The notes: generated by a model from the letters alone, not told the origin. A stretch of 64,000 bases of DNA from Rhyzopertha dominica (GCA_025024175.1 QCXZ01000041.1:37877786-37941785); one strand, 5' to 3'. Positions 1 through 11,269 are shown, numbered from the stretch's first letter. Translations and numbers: made by a program.

Positions 1-525
1 TCCAGTAAGAAATTTTATGCAATTGCTCAATAATATCATACAAAATTTGTTTAGTAACTTTTTGGTCATATATTTAGGCTATTTCGATCTATTGAACACG
101 CCCTTCACCATCACTACCTAAATTTGTGAGTGTGGTCCTACAACCTCGTCATCTATCTGATCATATCATATGTGCTGCTCACTTAAGACATCCTTTAAAA
201 TACCTTGTCGTAAGCTTATCGTGCAGTCCATCTCTGCAAAAATGATGTATGTGGCAAAGGGTACTTTAGAGTGTTACGCACTCTGAAATATCAGATCGTA
301 AATGCCTTCGCTATGTCTTCGGAGTCCCACGTAACCTTCTTCTTTTTAAAATCCGCAATACCCAATGTGTTTTTGTTAAAATTCCTTGTATTTTTAGTTC
401 TAATTGTGGATGCTGTGTTCTGATCTTCGAGTTTGGTTTTCATTACTTATATTTTTTTGTTTATTCCATTTGTTAGGGTAACAAGTTCCATATATGACAC
501 TCAAAATGTAGGGACACGTCGACGC
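1..525. other. AT-rich sequence, nothing recognised
   Basis: No open frame, terminal repeat or RNA-gene signal that I can support. It precedes a dispersed-repeat fragment. Confidence 0.5.
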
Positions 526-975
526 GTGACTGATAGAGTTGTTTCGGTCATGACTAGGTCGTTCAAATTAAACGACTCATGCTTTGATCCGTTCGATTCA
601 GCTCACAGCTAATGAATCCGAGTCATTCGTGCGTCGTTCATCGATAAGGAGACGATGCGACGAGAGCACAGCATATTTATAGGCTGTGACTATAGACTTT
701 CAATTCGTGATTATTAAAGCTCACAATAAAGGTAAACGACTATTATTGGTATCATGTCGGCTAAGGATACACGTTGCAGCTGTCTAAGCAGGACTAATAG
801 GTCGGTACCTCGTTGTTGGTCATGATTCATGAACGATTTGAATCGAATCGAATGTCTTAGCACTAGTTCCTGATGTTAGCATTAAGTAATGGGGTTCCTA
901 CGACAGCGCTTTCCAAGCTAGATTGTTTTTATGGTTTCCCTTCGACCGCTACTTCGAATGTCACGTGTTCTAAAA
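526..975 (+). repeat. hAT-family internal fragment, copy A
   Basis: This block is clearly related to the interior of the hAT element at 37295-38900. Shared landmarks in the same order are 'ggtcgttc', 'aacgactcatgc', 'cacagctaatgaatc', 'catgaacgatttgaat', 'gttagcattaagtaatgggg' and 'cacgtgttctaaa'. The two copies have diverged, with indels between them. Neither hAT terminus nor a target duplication is visible here, so this is a truncated or eroded copy. It carries no open frame and no recognisable transposase motif. Confidence 0.7.
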
Positions 976-1170
976 AGCCTAACCGAAAGGTATAGGTTAT
1001 CTGAACGTCAGATATGCGCGTACCGCGTACCTACAAACGTTACTGCAACATGCAAATTCAAAAGCTGCTCTAACGTATTATGAACGCACTTTGCTACTTA
1101 ACAATTACTGAATAATATAAATGGGTAGTCATGTGTTTTCCGTTACACAGAGTAAAATAAAAAAAATATT

Positions 1171-1231
1171 AGCACTGTCGGGTTTGAACCTGGAACTCCC
1201 TTTTCACGACTTATGCACTGGGCTACTAAGC
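1171..1231 (-). repeat. tRNA-derived SINE head (pol III promoter boxes)
   Basis: On the minus strand the block has a good A-box-like 'tagcccagtgc' followed about 35 nt later by the B-box-like 'ggttcaaaccc' (complement of 1180-1190). That order and spacing are typical of the tRNA-derived head of a SINE or a tRNA pseudogene. The cloverleaf stems pair poorly, so this is not called a functional tRNA. A SINE body would lie at lower coordinates, where I see only AT-rich sequence. Confidence 0.5.
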
Positions 1232-1740
1232 TTGATTTCATATTGCTTTCAAGACCAAATATTTAAATATATGTGACCTAAATAGCCTTGTCCATTTAAA
1301 AAAGAGGTATAATTGGCTTAAAAGAACATGCAGGTCTTAAAATTTTCTGAATTAATATTCGCAAACATTTATTATTTTCCATATTATTCAGGATTATCTA
1401 GATTATGAGACGTACGGTACATGTGTACGAGATAATCACTGACACACTTAATAAAAGAAATCCATTTATTTTCTTTTAAAATGCCACCACCACTATAATA
1501 TTTAGTAAAAACTATTACCTTTTTTCAATATATATTGTCTAGTAATGGTAATTGACGAAAACTGATTACAATTCATGTTAGTATATTTCATAGACGCCGA
1601 GCAATCTTCCATTTGTCGAGAAGGTGCACGAACCTCTAAAAGCAGTAAATCAATGAGGTGTTCTTTTGAGCAACGATACTAAAGATGATCATTATTCATT
1701 ATTTACCCACCATACTTTTTTGTTGCCGAACTGCATCTAG
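1232..1740. other. AT-rich sequence, nothing recognised
   Basis: No supportable gene, repeat end or RNA element. Confidence 0.5.
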
Positions 1741-2045
1741 CTAATTAAACAGAAGAACGACGGCAACACCGACCAAAAAGGGCTTCGGTTCCAGTTGCGG
1801 GGGAAAGTTAAACGGGAAATGCGCTCGCTTCCCATCCAACATTCTCGAATTGCAGATGCTCTTCCCTGCCTTCGGTTTCCCCTTTGATCTGCACGCGTCA
1901 CCTCTTAAAATGGAATTTGACATTNGATTCGCTCACGGCCAGATTGCAGAGAAAAGTATTAAGCCAAAGTGAAGAGCTCCGGAAACAACTTCGGTGTTCT
2001 GCGTCACAAACAGCGTGCGTTTGATCAGTGGATGTGCCTGGGTAA
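1741..2045. promoter_or_regulatory. GC-richer island, candidate conserved non-coding element
   Basis: A sharply bounded block of more balanced composition sits between long AT-rich stretches. It has many CpGs, a TAATTA-type homeodomain core at its left edge and no transposon termini or internal repeats. A splice-donor-like 'gggtaagc' follows near 2040. All of this is composition only; function is inferred, and a non-coding exon is the alternative. One N occurs at 1925. Confidence 0.25.
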
Positions 2046-2389
2046 GCTCATTTTGCCTGGATAGACAGGCAAACGTAGTGCTTATGTTAGTGCAATCGAA
2101 ATATATGGGGGTTCGTTACTATATATTTTATCGCAAATTCAATAAATATAATTAACATAAATGAGTTGTTTATTTAAAGAAACCAGCACATAACATTTCT
2201 GACCACTATTTACTATTCATTCAAAGATTACCGAGTTTTGTATTGATCCAAAAACACACTGTATCTTGGTGAAATCTTGAATCTACATGCTATTTCGTGT
2301 ATTAATAAACAAATAATAAATAAACTAGTGTTTACTGTTTCTGAAATACATACTATTACATCTGAGAGAATTAAGTACTCAGGATGGTT

Positions 2390-2985
2390 GTTTGTTTTTA
2401 ATTAACAATATTGGCATTCCAAGTGCTTTGCAACATATAATTTTAGATCAGTTGTATAATAATCACGATGGTGTAGTGCGTATGAAATTGGCAGGTCTAG
2501 AAGTGATTAGGCTTAAAGGCCTTAATCAAACAATTGAAAACAACGTAAGATTTTGTAGTGTCTGTGATATTACTCAAAACGTAAAATAAAAAAGAGTGAC
2601 ATCGCAATGGCAGTCCACTAAATGGAAGAAATAAATGAAAGAGTACATATAGATTTTTCTCAACTGAGGAAGGAGGTATACATAATAGTTGTTTATTCTT
2701 AGTAAATATATAAATGTCAACCTCATGAAAGATTGTACTCTAAATACTCTCAAATTACAGTTAAAATATTTTCATGTACCTTTGTTATCCAAATCAAGTT
2801 TGTTTTCTTAACGGCCCTCCCTTTAATGCTCAAGAATTGTATCAGTGGGCAGAATCTAAAGGCATAGAAATTCCTGTCAAAATGCATTGACAATCAGTTC
2901 ATTAAAAAGGAATAAGTTACCGTACACAAGCCATTTAAAAGATAATAAAATGGATTCCAGCTAGAATTGTAAAAAATAAATATTA
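2390..2985 (+). pseudogene. Ty3/Gypsy integrase remnant
   Basis: Integrase inserts retrotransposon cDNA into host DNA. The first open part (2392-2589, 65 codons) matches the N-terminal zinc-binding region of Gypsy integrases: an H-H pair ending in 'NNHDGVVRMK' and a 'CSVC' pair. After a break, 'ERVHIDFSQ' near 2638 carries the first catalytic Asp of the DDE core, with 'YIIVVYS' after it. A further frame at about 2805-2885 gives 'NGPPFNAQELYQWAESKGIE', the strand around the second catalytic Asp; that Asp itself appears lost. 'KWIPARIV' near 2950 resembles the C-terminal chromatin-binding part. Several frameshifts, stops and an internal deletion make this clearly dead. No reverse transcriptase or LTR was found nearby. 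Family assignment is confident, the clade is not. Confidence 0.8.
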
Positions 2986-3111
2986 AAGCCAATGACTCAA
3001 TATGGGTGTCGCGTTAAACAATAATTTTTCGTTAATAATGTGTTCTAGTGTTGCATCCCTGTGTTTGTGTTGTGATTGTTATAATGATTGTCGTTACAGT
3101 GAAGTACTTCC

Positions 3112-3533
3112 GTGTATCTGGCAGGGTGTTACATAATTGTGGGACAGAAACCGCCTACGGACCACATTGGCTCACCAAATAGAAATATGGGGGAACATTG
3201 TCCAGCAACAACACAAAATCGGGCTAGAAAAAAAAAGAAAAAAATCTGTAAAGCATACCAGCAAAAGATGTTGAAGTTCGGAAGCAGCTTGGAAGAAACA
3301 TTTCAAGGTCTACTGTCAAAGTATAACTCAAAAGAGTCCCAGCACTCTTGAAACAAAATCGCTTCAAAATCTTAGCGGCAACACCAGAAATAGGGAGTAA
3401 AAAAGAAAGTAACCACTATGATAGTGCGATAATCTTGTCTAGAGACCAGGAAGCCCACGGCCGTAAGGAATCTCCAATATATAAAAAAATGCGCACGGAC
3501 AAGAAGGATCCCGTTGAACATCACCTGACGTAG
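3112..3533 (+). other. Two overlapping short open frames, unknown
   Basis: A 79-codon frame (3112-3351) rich in Lys and Arg, including a poly-Lys run, overlaps a 61-codon frame (3348-3533). Both are charged and hydrophilic and resemble no domain I know. They lie just downstream of the Gypsy integrase remnant, so they may be more decayed retrotransposon or chance frames. No splice sites or promoter support them. Confidence 0.15.
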
Positions 3534-3948
3534 AACTCCAGCAAGCTATCTCCGGCATATCCGGGAGTGGCAGAAATGCTGACCGTACGCTGGTTCAATC
3601 AATCAATTAAAAAAAACAGTCTCTGTGTAGATATGAAGTTTCACAATTATTATTAGGTGTTAAACCTAAAATTAATAATAATCGCGCGATCTCAACACGG
3701 ATAAAAAAATATCGTAGAAAGCTATGGTAAGATAAACAATATGGATTATTTGTTAGACATTGCTCATAATCTTGAATTTTAAATAAATATACTTTTAAAG
3801 GTTATCTAGACGTTTGTTTCATTTATGGGGGGCGAAACGGCGGAGACAAAACGTCAGATAACCAAATTGGCCAACAAGATATATGTTTGTTTCCTTTCAT
3901 AATTGAAATGCAAATAAATGCGTTTTATGCTTACATCTAAATACTTAC

Positions 3949-4092
3949 CTAGCGGAATATAAAGCTCTGTCACAATATATTCCAGACATTTTCCCCAAAG
4001 TTGCTTTCTGCGTTCATGTTTTGCTCGCCATATTTTTCTGAATAACATCTCGAATACCGTGGTTGCTTTCAGGATTACATCCCCTCATTCAC
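3949..4092 (-). other. Weak candidate exon, minus strand
   Basis: On the minus strand an open segment ends at a strong donor, 'ctag|gtaagtatt' (last exon base 3949). Two frames are partly open, and the one running into the donor is uninterrupted for about 47 codons with many charged residues. The acceptor side is unconvincing and no homology is recognised. It may equally be decayed transposon sequence. Confidence 0.13.
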
Positions 4093-4689
4093 AAGACGTC
4101 TATGTTAAGAATAATTGCTTTGGCTTTCCCCCATCCATTAAGTCGCTGTAATACTCCGTACGATACATAACTGAACAATATCGAACATTAGCGGTTCAGA
4201 AAATGGGGTTACGTAATTATTTTCCGAGACGTTCTGGGTCCAGGACTTCTAGAGCGTGAAGCTCCTAGACAGTTGAATGATGCTATGATTGATGTTACAC
4301 AGCTGCCTACGACCACTATCTAAGATGTATATTGCCCTCTGCTGATGTATTCTACGGCAACTGGGGAAGAAATTGAAAAACGCGGGATACATACGCTGAC
4401 GTATCAGGGGAGGGACACGGAGGGAGCAATGAGGTATAAAACACTTTTATCGAGGAAGTAGGCTAACACTTTCTAGCTGGCTTTAGTTACTTTGGAAGAT
4501 GCCGTCATTTAGAACAAATATTGGATAACTTTTTGGCACAAAGTGCGTTTTGTTCAAAATTTGTAATACCTAAATTTCAAAATGAGAAGGTGCCTTATAA
4601 GTTGAATTATACCATAAAGGAACCTTGCTGTGAGTGTTGGGCCCGTTTACGGTAGTTGTCAATAAACGACATTCAGAATATTAGAGCTA
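4093..4689. other. Unassigned sequence
   Basis: Mixed composition with no domain, terminal repeat or RNA signal recognised. Confidence 0.4.
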
Positions 4690-5050
4690 ATAGGCATGAG
4701 AAAGCACCTTATACAAACTGCGAGAGTTGGTTCCAATAAAATGATCTATGTATTTTATGTCGACGTTTCGGCCGTCTTACTGGCCTTGACCAAAATTTTT
4801 TTTTGTATTTGGCGGCATTCTCTTATATCTTCTATATATGTGGTGACCATGCTCTTCCTTGTTAATGTAATATATCCCGGTTTCTCTACCCCATCCCTGG
4901 TCGATTCCATTTTTGTGGAACTTCGTGTTTTACTCTGCATCTAAATTTTATATTTTACGGCAATTGTTGCTGTGTATTTTGTGGCGACGTTTTGGCCTTC
5001 TCCAAGCAGTCAATTTTTATTTCTCATATTCGAACATTATGTATTTATGT
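4690..5050 (-). repeat. Retroelement-tail-like repeat with two 'acgttt(c/t)gg' motifs
   Basis: The block contains 'gtcgacgtttcggccg' near 4759 and a related 'ggcgacgttttggccttc' near 4983, each preceded by 'tgtatttt'. On the minus strand these read as '(g)gccgaaacgtcgac', a 3'-tail motif common in arthropod retroelements. The Penelope-like copy at 44290-45070 ends in a comparable 'gcgaaacgtcaac'. A short minus-strand open frame (4755-4940) runs into the motif. No catalytic domain is visible, so the class is uncertain. Confidence 0.35.
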
Positions 5051-5240
5051 AGGCGACATCCAAGGCCCTCAGCGCCATCTAGGTGGAACACTGCATACAT
5101 ACATACATTGCTCACGGAGGCGCTTCTCCGGTACCATCGATAGCAACTTGCAGTAGGTCGTAAATTGTTGCCATAGTTGCAACCCATCTACTATGCAGTG
5201 TTGCACCTATATGGCGCTGAGAGCTTTGGGTCTTGCATCT
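5051..5240. mobile_element. Short palindromic MITE
   Basis: The left arm, 'cagcgccatctaggtg' followed by 'aacactgcat', is mirrored on the right by 'atgcagtgttgcacctatat' then 'ggcgctgag'. The arms are imperfect and about 75 bp long, and enclose a short centre around 5145. There is no coding capacity. Target duplication is not clear. Flanking sequence to about 5340 includes another 'gggcgaaac' tail-like motif. Confidence 0.6.
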
Positions 5241-5344
5241 ATACCGTACGCTGCGATAAGGCGGCAATCTGCTTGGTCAATATACTCGGTATCCCTACCT
5301 GAGGAGCCCAAACAAGGGCGAAACAAGTTGTGGGGTCCGGGTAG

Positions 5345-6935
5345 ATTGACCATAGCTGACATTTATTGATTTGCATTATGTGTTTAGTTTTTAGTTAAGA
5401 ATCTTGATGTTAGTTTGTTGTCAGCATTTAACTTCCGTTTGTTAATTTAATGTTAATTTTCTCCTGTAGTTGGCTGTATTTTCTTAGTCTTCTATATATG
5501 CGATTTTAATTTATGCAATATTGTGCAATTTTATACACTTACACAGGTACATAATTGTCAGTTAATTTAATTCAACCAATGTAAAGCAAAAAAACGAAAT
5601 ACCACGTGTTAAGAGATAAAAAAATTATTATAAGAAAGGTTTTTCTTGGTGAAAGGGATGAAAGGCCATTGGCTACAAAACCTTATTCGTGTTTCCAGGA
5701 CCTAACTGTCAGATGTTACCCACTAAACATAGTATATATCCGAAACATTTTAAACCTTCCAACATATTAATAAATTAAATGTTTAAGAGGTACATTTCGA
5801 TAATGTGTATTTTGAAACTATAATTATTTGAACATTTGTGCAAATTAACATAAACTCAACATTAACATCAGTACGCTCATGAAATTATGCACGTAAACCT
5901 ACACCTCTACAATGCATAAATCGTCATGAGCTTGTAGGCATTGATAGGTGTGTATAGTTATAGTTTTCGTCATAGGGACTGCTTCTACAGTTGTACTAGC
6001 CGTATGCTACCTACAACACGTGCATCATGTTTGAAGATAATTTTAAGGCTTGGACCGTGTACCTAGAGAAAAAAAAAGGATATGAAAGATCTGTTTGCAT
6101 GAGACGATAGAAAGAGAGCAAAACCGCACCATAAAGAATTACTGAATATTTAGCGAGAAATGAATCTTTGTCTGACTGACAAACGATTTAACTAAACCCT
6201 AAGGTATTCTAACAAATATAATTCATATTTTTTATGAAATAATTGCTAATTGCGAGATCTACCTTTGATATTTCACCATTTACTTTGCATATAAAAAATA
6301 ACACGTTAAAATGTCGATCACTACCTTTCGAATAAGACTATTTCCAAACATACTGTAGAGTAATGGGCTACTTGCACTAATTTTATTTTTGAATAAATCT
6401 GAAAAAATTCAATGGTCATTATTATGTTTATTTCACGGACGAAAAGTTAACACTTGCAAAAAATTTGCAAATGCATAAAATTATTAATTATTGAAAACTG
6501 CATTTGGCCCCTTAAATTTCACGTGACATTAAAACGATGTCCACGTCACTATAGTCGAGTCAGTTATGCGGGTACTCCACGCCTGCAAAATGTAAACAAA
6601 CGTATAAACGCTGGAACGAGTGACGAATGGCAATGACCTCTAGAAACAGAGGGGCACGCGCCGCTCCCTTTAACTTGTTTATTTGGAATATTCTGACGTC
6701 ACAACGATTCAGCGATCGTTTTGGCGCGCAGGTGATGGGTTCAAATTTTAACACATAGTAAATAGCGTGTTAACAAAGACAAATCAAAAATACTTTACAC
6801 ACGTAATTATATGACCATTATGATTAAATTAAGCACATAATTTTTTTGTGGTGTTGTATAGTATCGAGATCTCGGATAATCCATTGTCATATTATTAAAT
6901 GGACACGACATCTCATTCATAAATACGGTTGGAAC
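5345..6935. other. AT-rich sequence, nothing recognised
   Basis: A mixed CpG-containing patch lies at 6540-6750, but no domain, terminal repeat or splice structure can be supported. Confidence 0.4.
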
Positions 6936-6939
6936 TGAC

Positions 6940-7080
6940 GCCAAGACTAATGAGGGTGAAGGGAACGCGGGTACGAGGGGGAGATACAGTTTTCCTCCAC
7001 GTACATTGCCGTACTGTTATAAAAGGGTCAAAAGCGAGATAATTTAACTTCCAACTAAAAACGAAAGCGGAGCGTACATC
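6940..7080 (+). promoter_or_regulatory. Candidate TATA-type promoter
   Basis: 'ttataaaagggtc' at 7017-7029 is a near-ideal TATA box inside a small GC-richer block (6940-7080) surrounded by AT-rich DNA. Expected initiation would fall near 7045-7055. No convincing open frame follows; the first ATG (7121) opens only about 23 codons. The claim is an inference from a single motif plus composition. Confidence 0.2.
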
Positions 7081-7589
7081 AATCGGCTCTCTTCTTCTAC
7101 CTACAAATATTTATTTTTAAAATGTCTACCACTAACAGTAATCATTTTCCATATGTATTAATCCTTCACTATCAACTTCATTACATTTTATAAAAGTATT
7201 CCTCTATAAAGTAACTAATTTCGCTAAATTTATCAAACGACGCCTATGACAACAAATGTAAACATAACCTAAACAATGCTTAACGGTGAAATGATACGGT
7301 TTTCTCCTTAGAGCCCACCTTTTGTCCTTAAACAGCTCGCAATAAGCTTTTTTTTAACCAAAAATTTACACCACACTACTCAACACATACAGAACATTCT
7401 AAACACCAGTAGTACAGTGGACCATCTAATGAGCGTGAAGACGGGCAATCGCACGATGCATTAAGTATTGCTCTGGTCAACTGTACGTTTCTGTTTTCCT
7501 CCAATTCCACCTTAGATTGTGACTATTATGTTGGCTTCACTTGAAAATGTAAACAACCTACTCCAGACACCTTGATGGGATAATCTTAC

Positions 7590-7709
7590 CTCTCTCGTCC
7601 AAACGTTTACTATTGGAACGTTCTTGTTGCCGTACTGCTGCGATTGGCAACGACACAGACAGTTAGCAGCGGTGCGCGGATCGCACCGCAATGGGCAAGA
7701 GCAGAACAC
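7590..7709 (-). other. Weak candidate GC-rich first exon, minus strand
   Basis: The minus strand has a CpG-rich segment of about 120 bp that ends with the donor-like 'gagag|gtaagatt' at 7590. The frame through it is open and Cys-rich ('CSCPLRC', 'CLCRC'), but no family is recognised. It could be a non-coding first exon or simply an old repeat. Confidence 0.15.
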
Positions 7710-7934
7710 AGAACGACAGAGTCTGACATAACCTACTCAGTGTTGGGTTTCTGTGGCTTTGTTCAGTTTAGTTAGTTTAGACCATGGAAAGCTGCCAGTA
7801 AATGTGGCATGTAAGGTAAGTCTTGCCAATAGTTTATAGCATACACAAACCTGTATCTGGCTGGTAAAGTGTTAAAAACTGCTATGCGAAAACAATTGCT
7901 GATGTTTCTGATGCAGATTTGCAAACTGAAGTTT

Positions 7935-8075
7935 AAACGTGGTTTTGTCCGGCAACTCCAGAGAACTAGAGTGGGGAGAACGCTCATGGATCTGCGCGAA
8001 TGCTAGTAAACAAGGGTGCTGCCATATTGTCCATGAGAACGTCAAACTTTTGGCGCTTACTTTAAATAATGACAT
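7935..8075 (-). repeat. GC-rich dispersed repeat, inverted copy 1
   Basis: Read on the minus strand it shares, in order, 'ttgacgtt(t)ct', 'tggacaatatggc', 'gcgcag' and 'gttctccccact(c/a)tagttct' with the plus-strand block at 8655-8795. Divergence is roughly 20-25% by eye. Such 'gacaatatggcg' blocks resemble first exons or untranslated regions as much as a transposon end. No open frame is conserved between the copies. Confidence 0.5.
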
Positions 8076-8099
8076 CTTGTGCAACAGTTTCACTTAAAA

Positions 8100-8650
8100 A
8101 TAGGGTAAATGCGAACCAATTTGATGTAGCAGTGTTGAAATATTAAAATTAGTTTGATTTGTTCTTGGAATGTTCTATGAATATCAATTAAATGACTAAT
8201 TTAATACGGAGAATGTCTGTCGTCAATCAACTGTCATGAGTTTCACAGCACATAAACAAAGCTCCCAGACCGGCGTTGCCACATGTTGTTTTATACTCGT
8301 AGCATTGTTTTCTTTACATTGCGTGGCCCGTGGCTTTAGTTATTGTGATTGTGATTTTGTCCTCTGCTTGCACAACTTATTTCTTAGTGTTATTTGGTAG
8401 TTTCATTAAGTTTAGTTTTGAGTTGTTTAGTTAAAGAGTGTTCATTTATATAAACGTTCGAAGTCGCAAGATGTCTCCCTGCATAAGTAAATATAATAAT
8501 CCTTAATAAAAATTTTGTAGTAATTATTTGTTATAATTATATATTTTTAAATAATATCTAGTACCATTTACACTGCAAAATAAGTTTACGTAAATTTTTC
8601 ATTTTTATAGGTATACATAAAGTTCTGTTAATTCAAAAAAAGTACTGCAA
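8100..8650. other. Spacer between the two inverted copies
   Basis: AT-rich with a small CpG patch around 8255-8340 ('ccggcgttgccacatg'). Nothing further is recognised. Confidence 0.4.
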
Positions 8651-8654
8651 TTTG

Positions 8655-8795
8655 ACAACACTGTCTGATTTTTGACGTTTCTGTGGACAATATGGCGACC
8701 ATTACAGGTGTCCCAGCTGAATTGGGATGCGCAGTCGGCCTATGGTGTTCTCCCCACTATAGTTCTTGGGGCAACTCTGAGATATCAGAGATCAC
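8655..8795 (+). repeat. GC-rich dispersed repeat, inverted copy 2
   Basis: Inverted partner of 7935-8075. An ATG in 'acaatatggcgacc' opens 27 codons. A different frame runs through 'gctgaattgggatgcgcag' to a stop at about 8821, just before a donor-like 'ttt|gtaagtat'. The two copies do not share one open frame, so coding is doubtful. Together with copy 1 it could be the arms of a composite element about 860 bp long. Confidence 0.5.
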
Positions 8796-8829
8796 AGCAA
8801 CAGCATAATGGGAATGAGTAGTTTGTAAG

Positions 8830-9750
8830 TATATCTGCACCACCATGTTGGTTTTAAGTTTAAATAATGAGGAAACAGCTTGAAAATTCTAAAAAAAGGA
8901 ATATAGTGTAACACCTGTTAAATTTAATGCAGAGTATAGTATAGAAATTGTTGTTTGTTTTATCTACATCACATAATATGATGTAGTTATTGTTTTATTT
9001 ATGTATATATTGTCGTTTTAATTTCTGCTTTCACGAATAATATTATGTTTAGTTTAGTTATTATGTTTAGATTACGACAATTTTTTTTTGTATATGTAAG
9101 TACCTACTTATAGCAAAAAATAAATTATATATTTCTTTAGTAACAAAATAGTTTCACATATGTTGTCGACACATTAAAGAAGTATATATCATAGCGTTCA
9201 TAAATGTATGCTTTTAAATGTTTCGTAATGTTTCTTTCGTAGCATTTCAATATAACATTCCTGAGATAAGGCATCTTCAGAAACATAAATTTTCATGAAA
9301 CATTTGTAAACTAAAATACGAAATATTAAATTTTCTGTTCTGGTATGTTTATGATACCGAAAATTGTTTAATGGCTATAAGTATACTTCGAGCAACAGAA
9401 CAAAACTTTCCGGATCTAAATTTAATGTTTCATTTTGTTTTAGGTTTTCTTGGTACTTTAAATTGTTAAGCTCTGGGATGCCGTTTTTCTGGTAATATTA
9501 GATCGTAGGTTTTGCTTACTTGGTATAAGTACTTGTTAGAGAAAAAAAATTAATTAGCTTTTTCCTTTTTTTTAGCAAGTACAAAAATATATCAATAACG
9601 TAAGCTTCAGGTAATTTGTAAATCTTGTCATTTTTATACTTCTTATGAAGTTAGGTATAGGTATTTCCTAAATTCTGAATATTGTAATTACCTAAGACAA
9701 ATTTTGTAAATTGGAATTAAATGGTTAATGAAGCTTCATTAAAACGTGTT
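8830..9750. other. Very AT-rich sequence, nothing recognised
   Basis: Low-complexity T- and A-rich tracts only. Confidence 0.5.
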
Positions 9751-9756
9751 TTTTAG

Positions 9757-9942
9757 TTATACATCGCGTTTGCGAAGAGGACAGCTTGAACGACGGTTTG
9801 GAACAAGGGGTTTTAAACTCGTGGCTCCCCCACTTGGAGAAAAGTTTCGAGTAACAAGGAACTACGGCCCATCTCCACTCGAGTTACCGGCACCCCAAAG
9901 TGACCTCGTCGTCCTTCCTTATAATTTTTCATTGCTTTGAAG
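9757..9942 (+). other. Candidate exon (non-coding or terminal coding)
   Basis: A GC-richer 186-bp block lies exactly between a good acceptor ('cgtgttttttag|', pyrimidine tract before 9757) and a donor ('gaag|gtaatt', last base about 9942). One frame is open through the whole block and stops at 9940, two bases before the donor. The other two frames stop early. The inferred peptide is basic and Pro-rich with no recognised domain. Because the stop abuts the donor, it would more likely be a UTR or lncRNA exon than an internal coding exon. This is inference from splice signals and composition only. Confidence 0.25.
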
Positions 9943-9949
9943 GTAATTG

Positions 9950-10890
9950 TTTTCTTTTTGTTTGTGCTGTCGCGTTATTTTTTATTTTGGCGTCACAAGA
10001 ACTCACTGGCGCATTTCACAGCACAATGTCATCAGCGTAACTAGAATGGAAAGTTGCTCATATTTTAAGCATTTTAATGTGGAATTTACAAGCATTGCAG
10101 CTCTTAATGGAAAGCTTGAAACCAGCAACCATTGTAATTACATACGATAATCTCTTCTGATTACATAGATTTTTATGATGAAGAAAGTCATTACAGTAAA
10201 AGTTTCGATATGGTGAACATTATACAAAACATCCCCACTGAAATGGATACTAAAATTCATTAGCCTGTTAATAGTGAATAAATTATACCTTACTAACACC
10301 CAGTCATCCATATGGAGGTCCCCTATATTTTACATTTTATTAAGAACGTGTTGTGTGTGAATGCTATTAAATGTTATGTAAAGCGTATATTTTGTGCACA
10401 AGATACGCAATAGCTAATAAAACAAATTACATTTTGTAAATTGTGAATGGTTTAAAACATAAAATAGAAATGTCTTTTAATAAACGACACAAAACTGCAG
10501 GAAAAGCGGATATACCAGAAAACTAGTATATCAGCTACGCTGTTATCCAGGAAATATGTTGCCAAATCGACAATCAGTTCCATAAAAAATAAAAAGTATA
10601 GTAGCTTAAGAAGGGCTGCTTGTACATGTTCACTGGTCCTGAAAAAAAGTATAATGTTAAAAACGTTAGTATACCTGCAAATGACAGAAGCCTTTTTATT
10701 TATTCATTTATCATTAATTCCTGAAACAAAAGGAAAAACTCAAGAGCCATGATTAAAGGGAATCGGAAGACATTGCTGGCATAAATTTGCATTCTGTATT
10801 TACTGCAACGACTTATTTTTCATCGTAGGGAAGATATTGTCGTCACACTTAAATTCATGAGTCCATTTAAAGATCATTAGAAACATTGTA
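9950..10890. other. AT-rich sequence, nothing recognised
   Basis: No supportable feature. Confidence 0.5.
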
Positions 10891-10894
10891 AAAC

Positions 10895-11269
10895 TAAAAT
10901 GCATGACTATGCTGTGCTGTCTGCACCGCAACCAACTGTAGATAGATCTATTTCGCTATCAATACAGCTCATCAGTACAGTTTAGTTTTAGTCAAGACAA
11001 CACGGCATAGAACTGGTTTTGCCTATATGTGGGATCTACTTCCTAAAGCTAGGTGGCTTTATCATCATGTCAGTGTAATGCTGACAGATGGCATTGCCAT
11101 CTAAGTTCTTACTTACATCATACCAAGTCTTTGGTATATAGGCAAAATCATTTCTATGCCGTGCTGTCTGCACTAGACCTAAACTGCACTGATGAGTTAT
11201 AATGATAGCGAAATAGATCTATCTGCAGTTGGTTGCGGTGCAGACAGCACAGCATAGACATGCATTTTA
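10895..11269. mobile_element. 375-bp palindromic MITE
   Basis: The left end 'taaaatgcatgactatgctg' is mirrored by the right end (complement of 11250-11269). Arms of about 125 bp follow each other closely, sharing 'ctgtctgcaccgcaacc', 'agatctatttcgctatca', 'ctcatcagt' and 'cacggcatagaa'. The centre holds a hairpin-bearing block that recurs just outside the element. It carries no open frame. The element class is not certain because the palindrome extends to its edges and hides any target duplication. Confidence 0.85.
11046..11117 (+). repeat. Direct repeat unit 1 with internal hairpin
   Basis: The block runs from 'ctaggtggcttt' to 'ctaagttcttactta' and is nearly identical to 11399-11468. It contains the perfect hairpin 'gatggcattgccatc' and a second small hairpin around 'tcagtgtaatgctga'. 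It forms the centre of the palindromic MITE. Confidence 0.8.

Noticed and set aside
7121..7192. Short ORF downstream of the TATA motif
   Set aside because: Only about 23 codons with ordinary AT-rich codon use.
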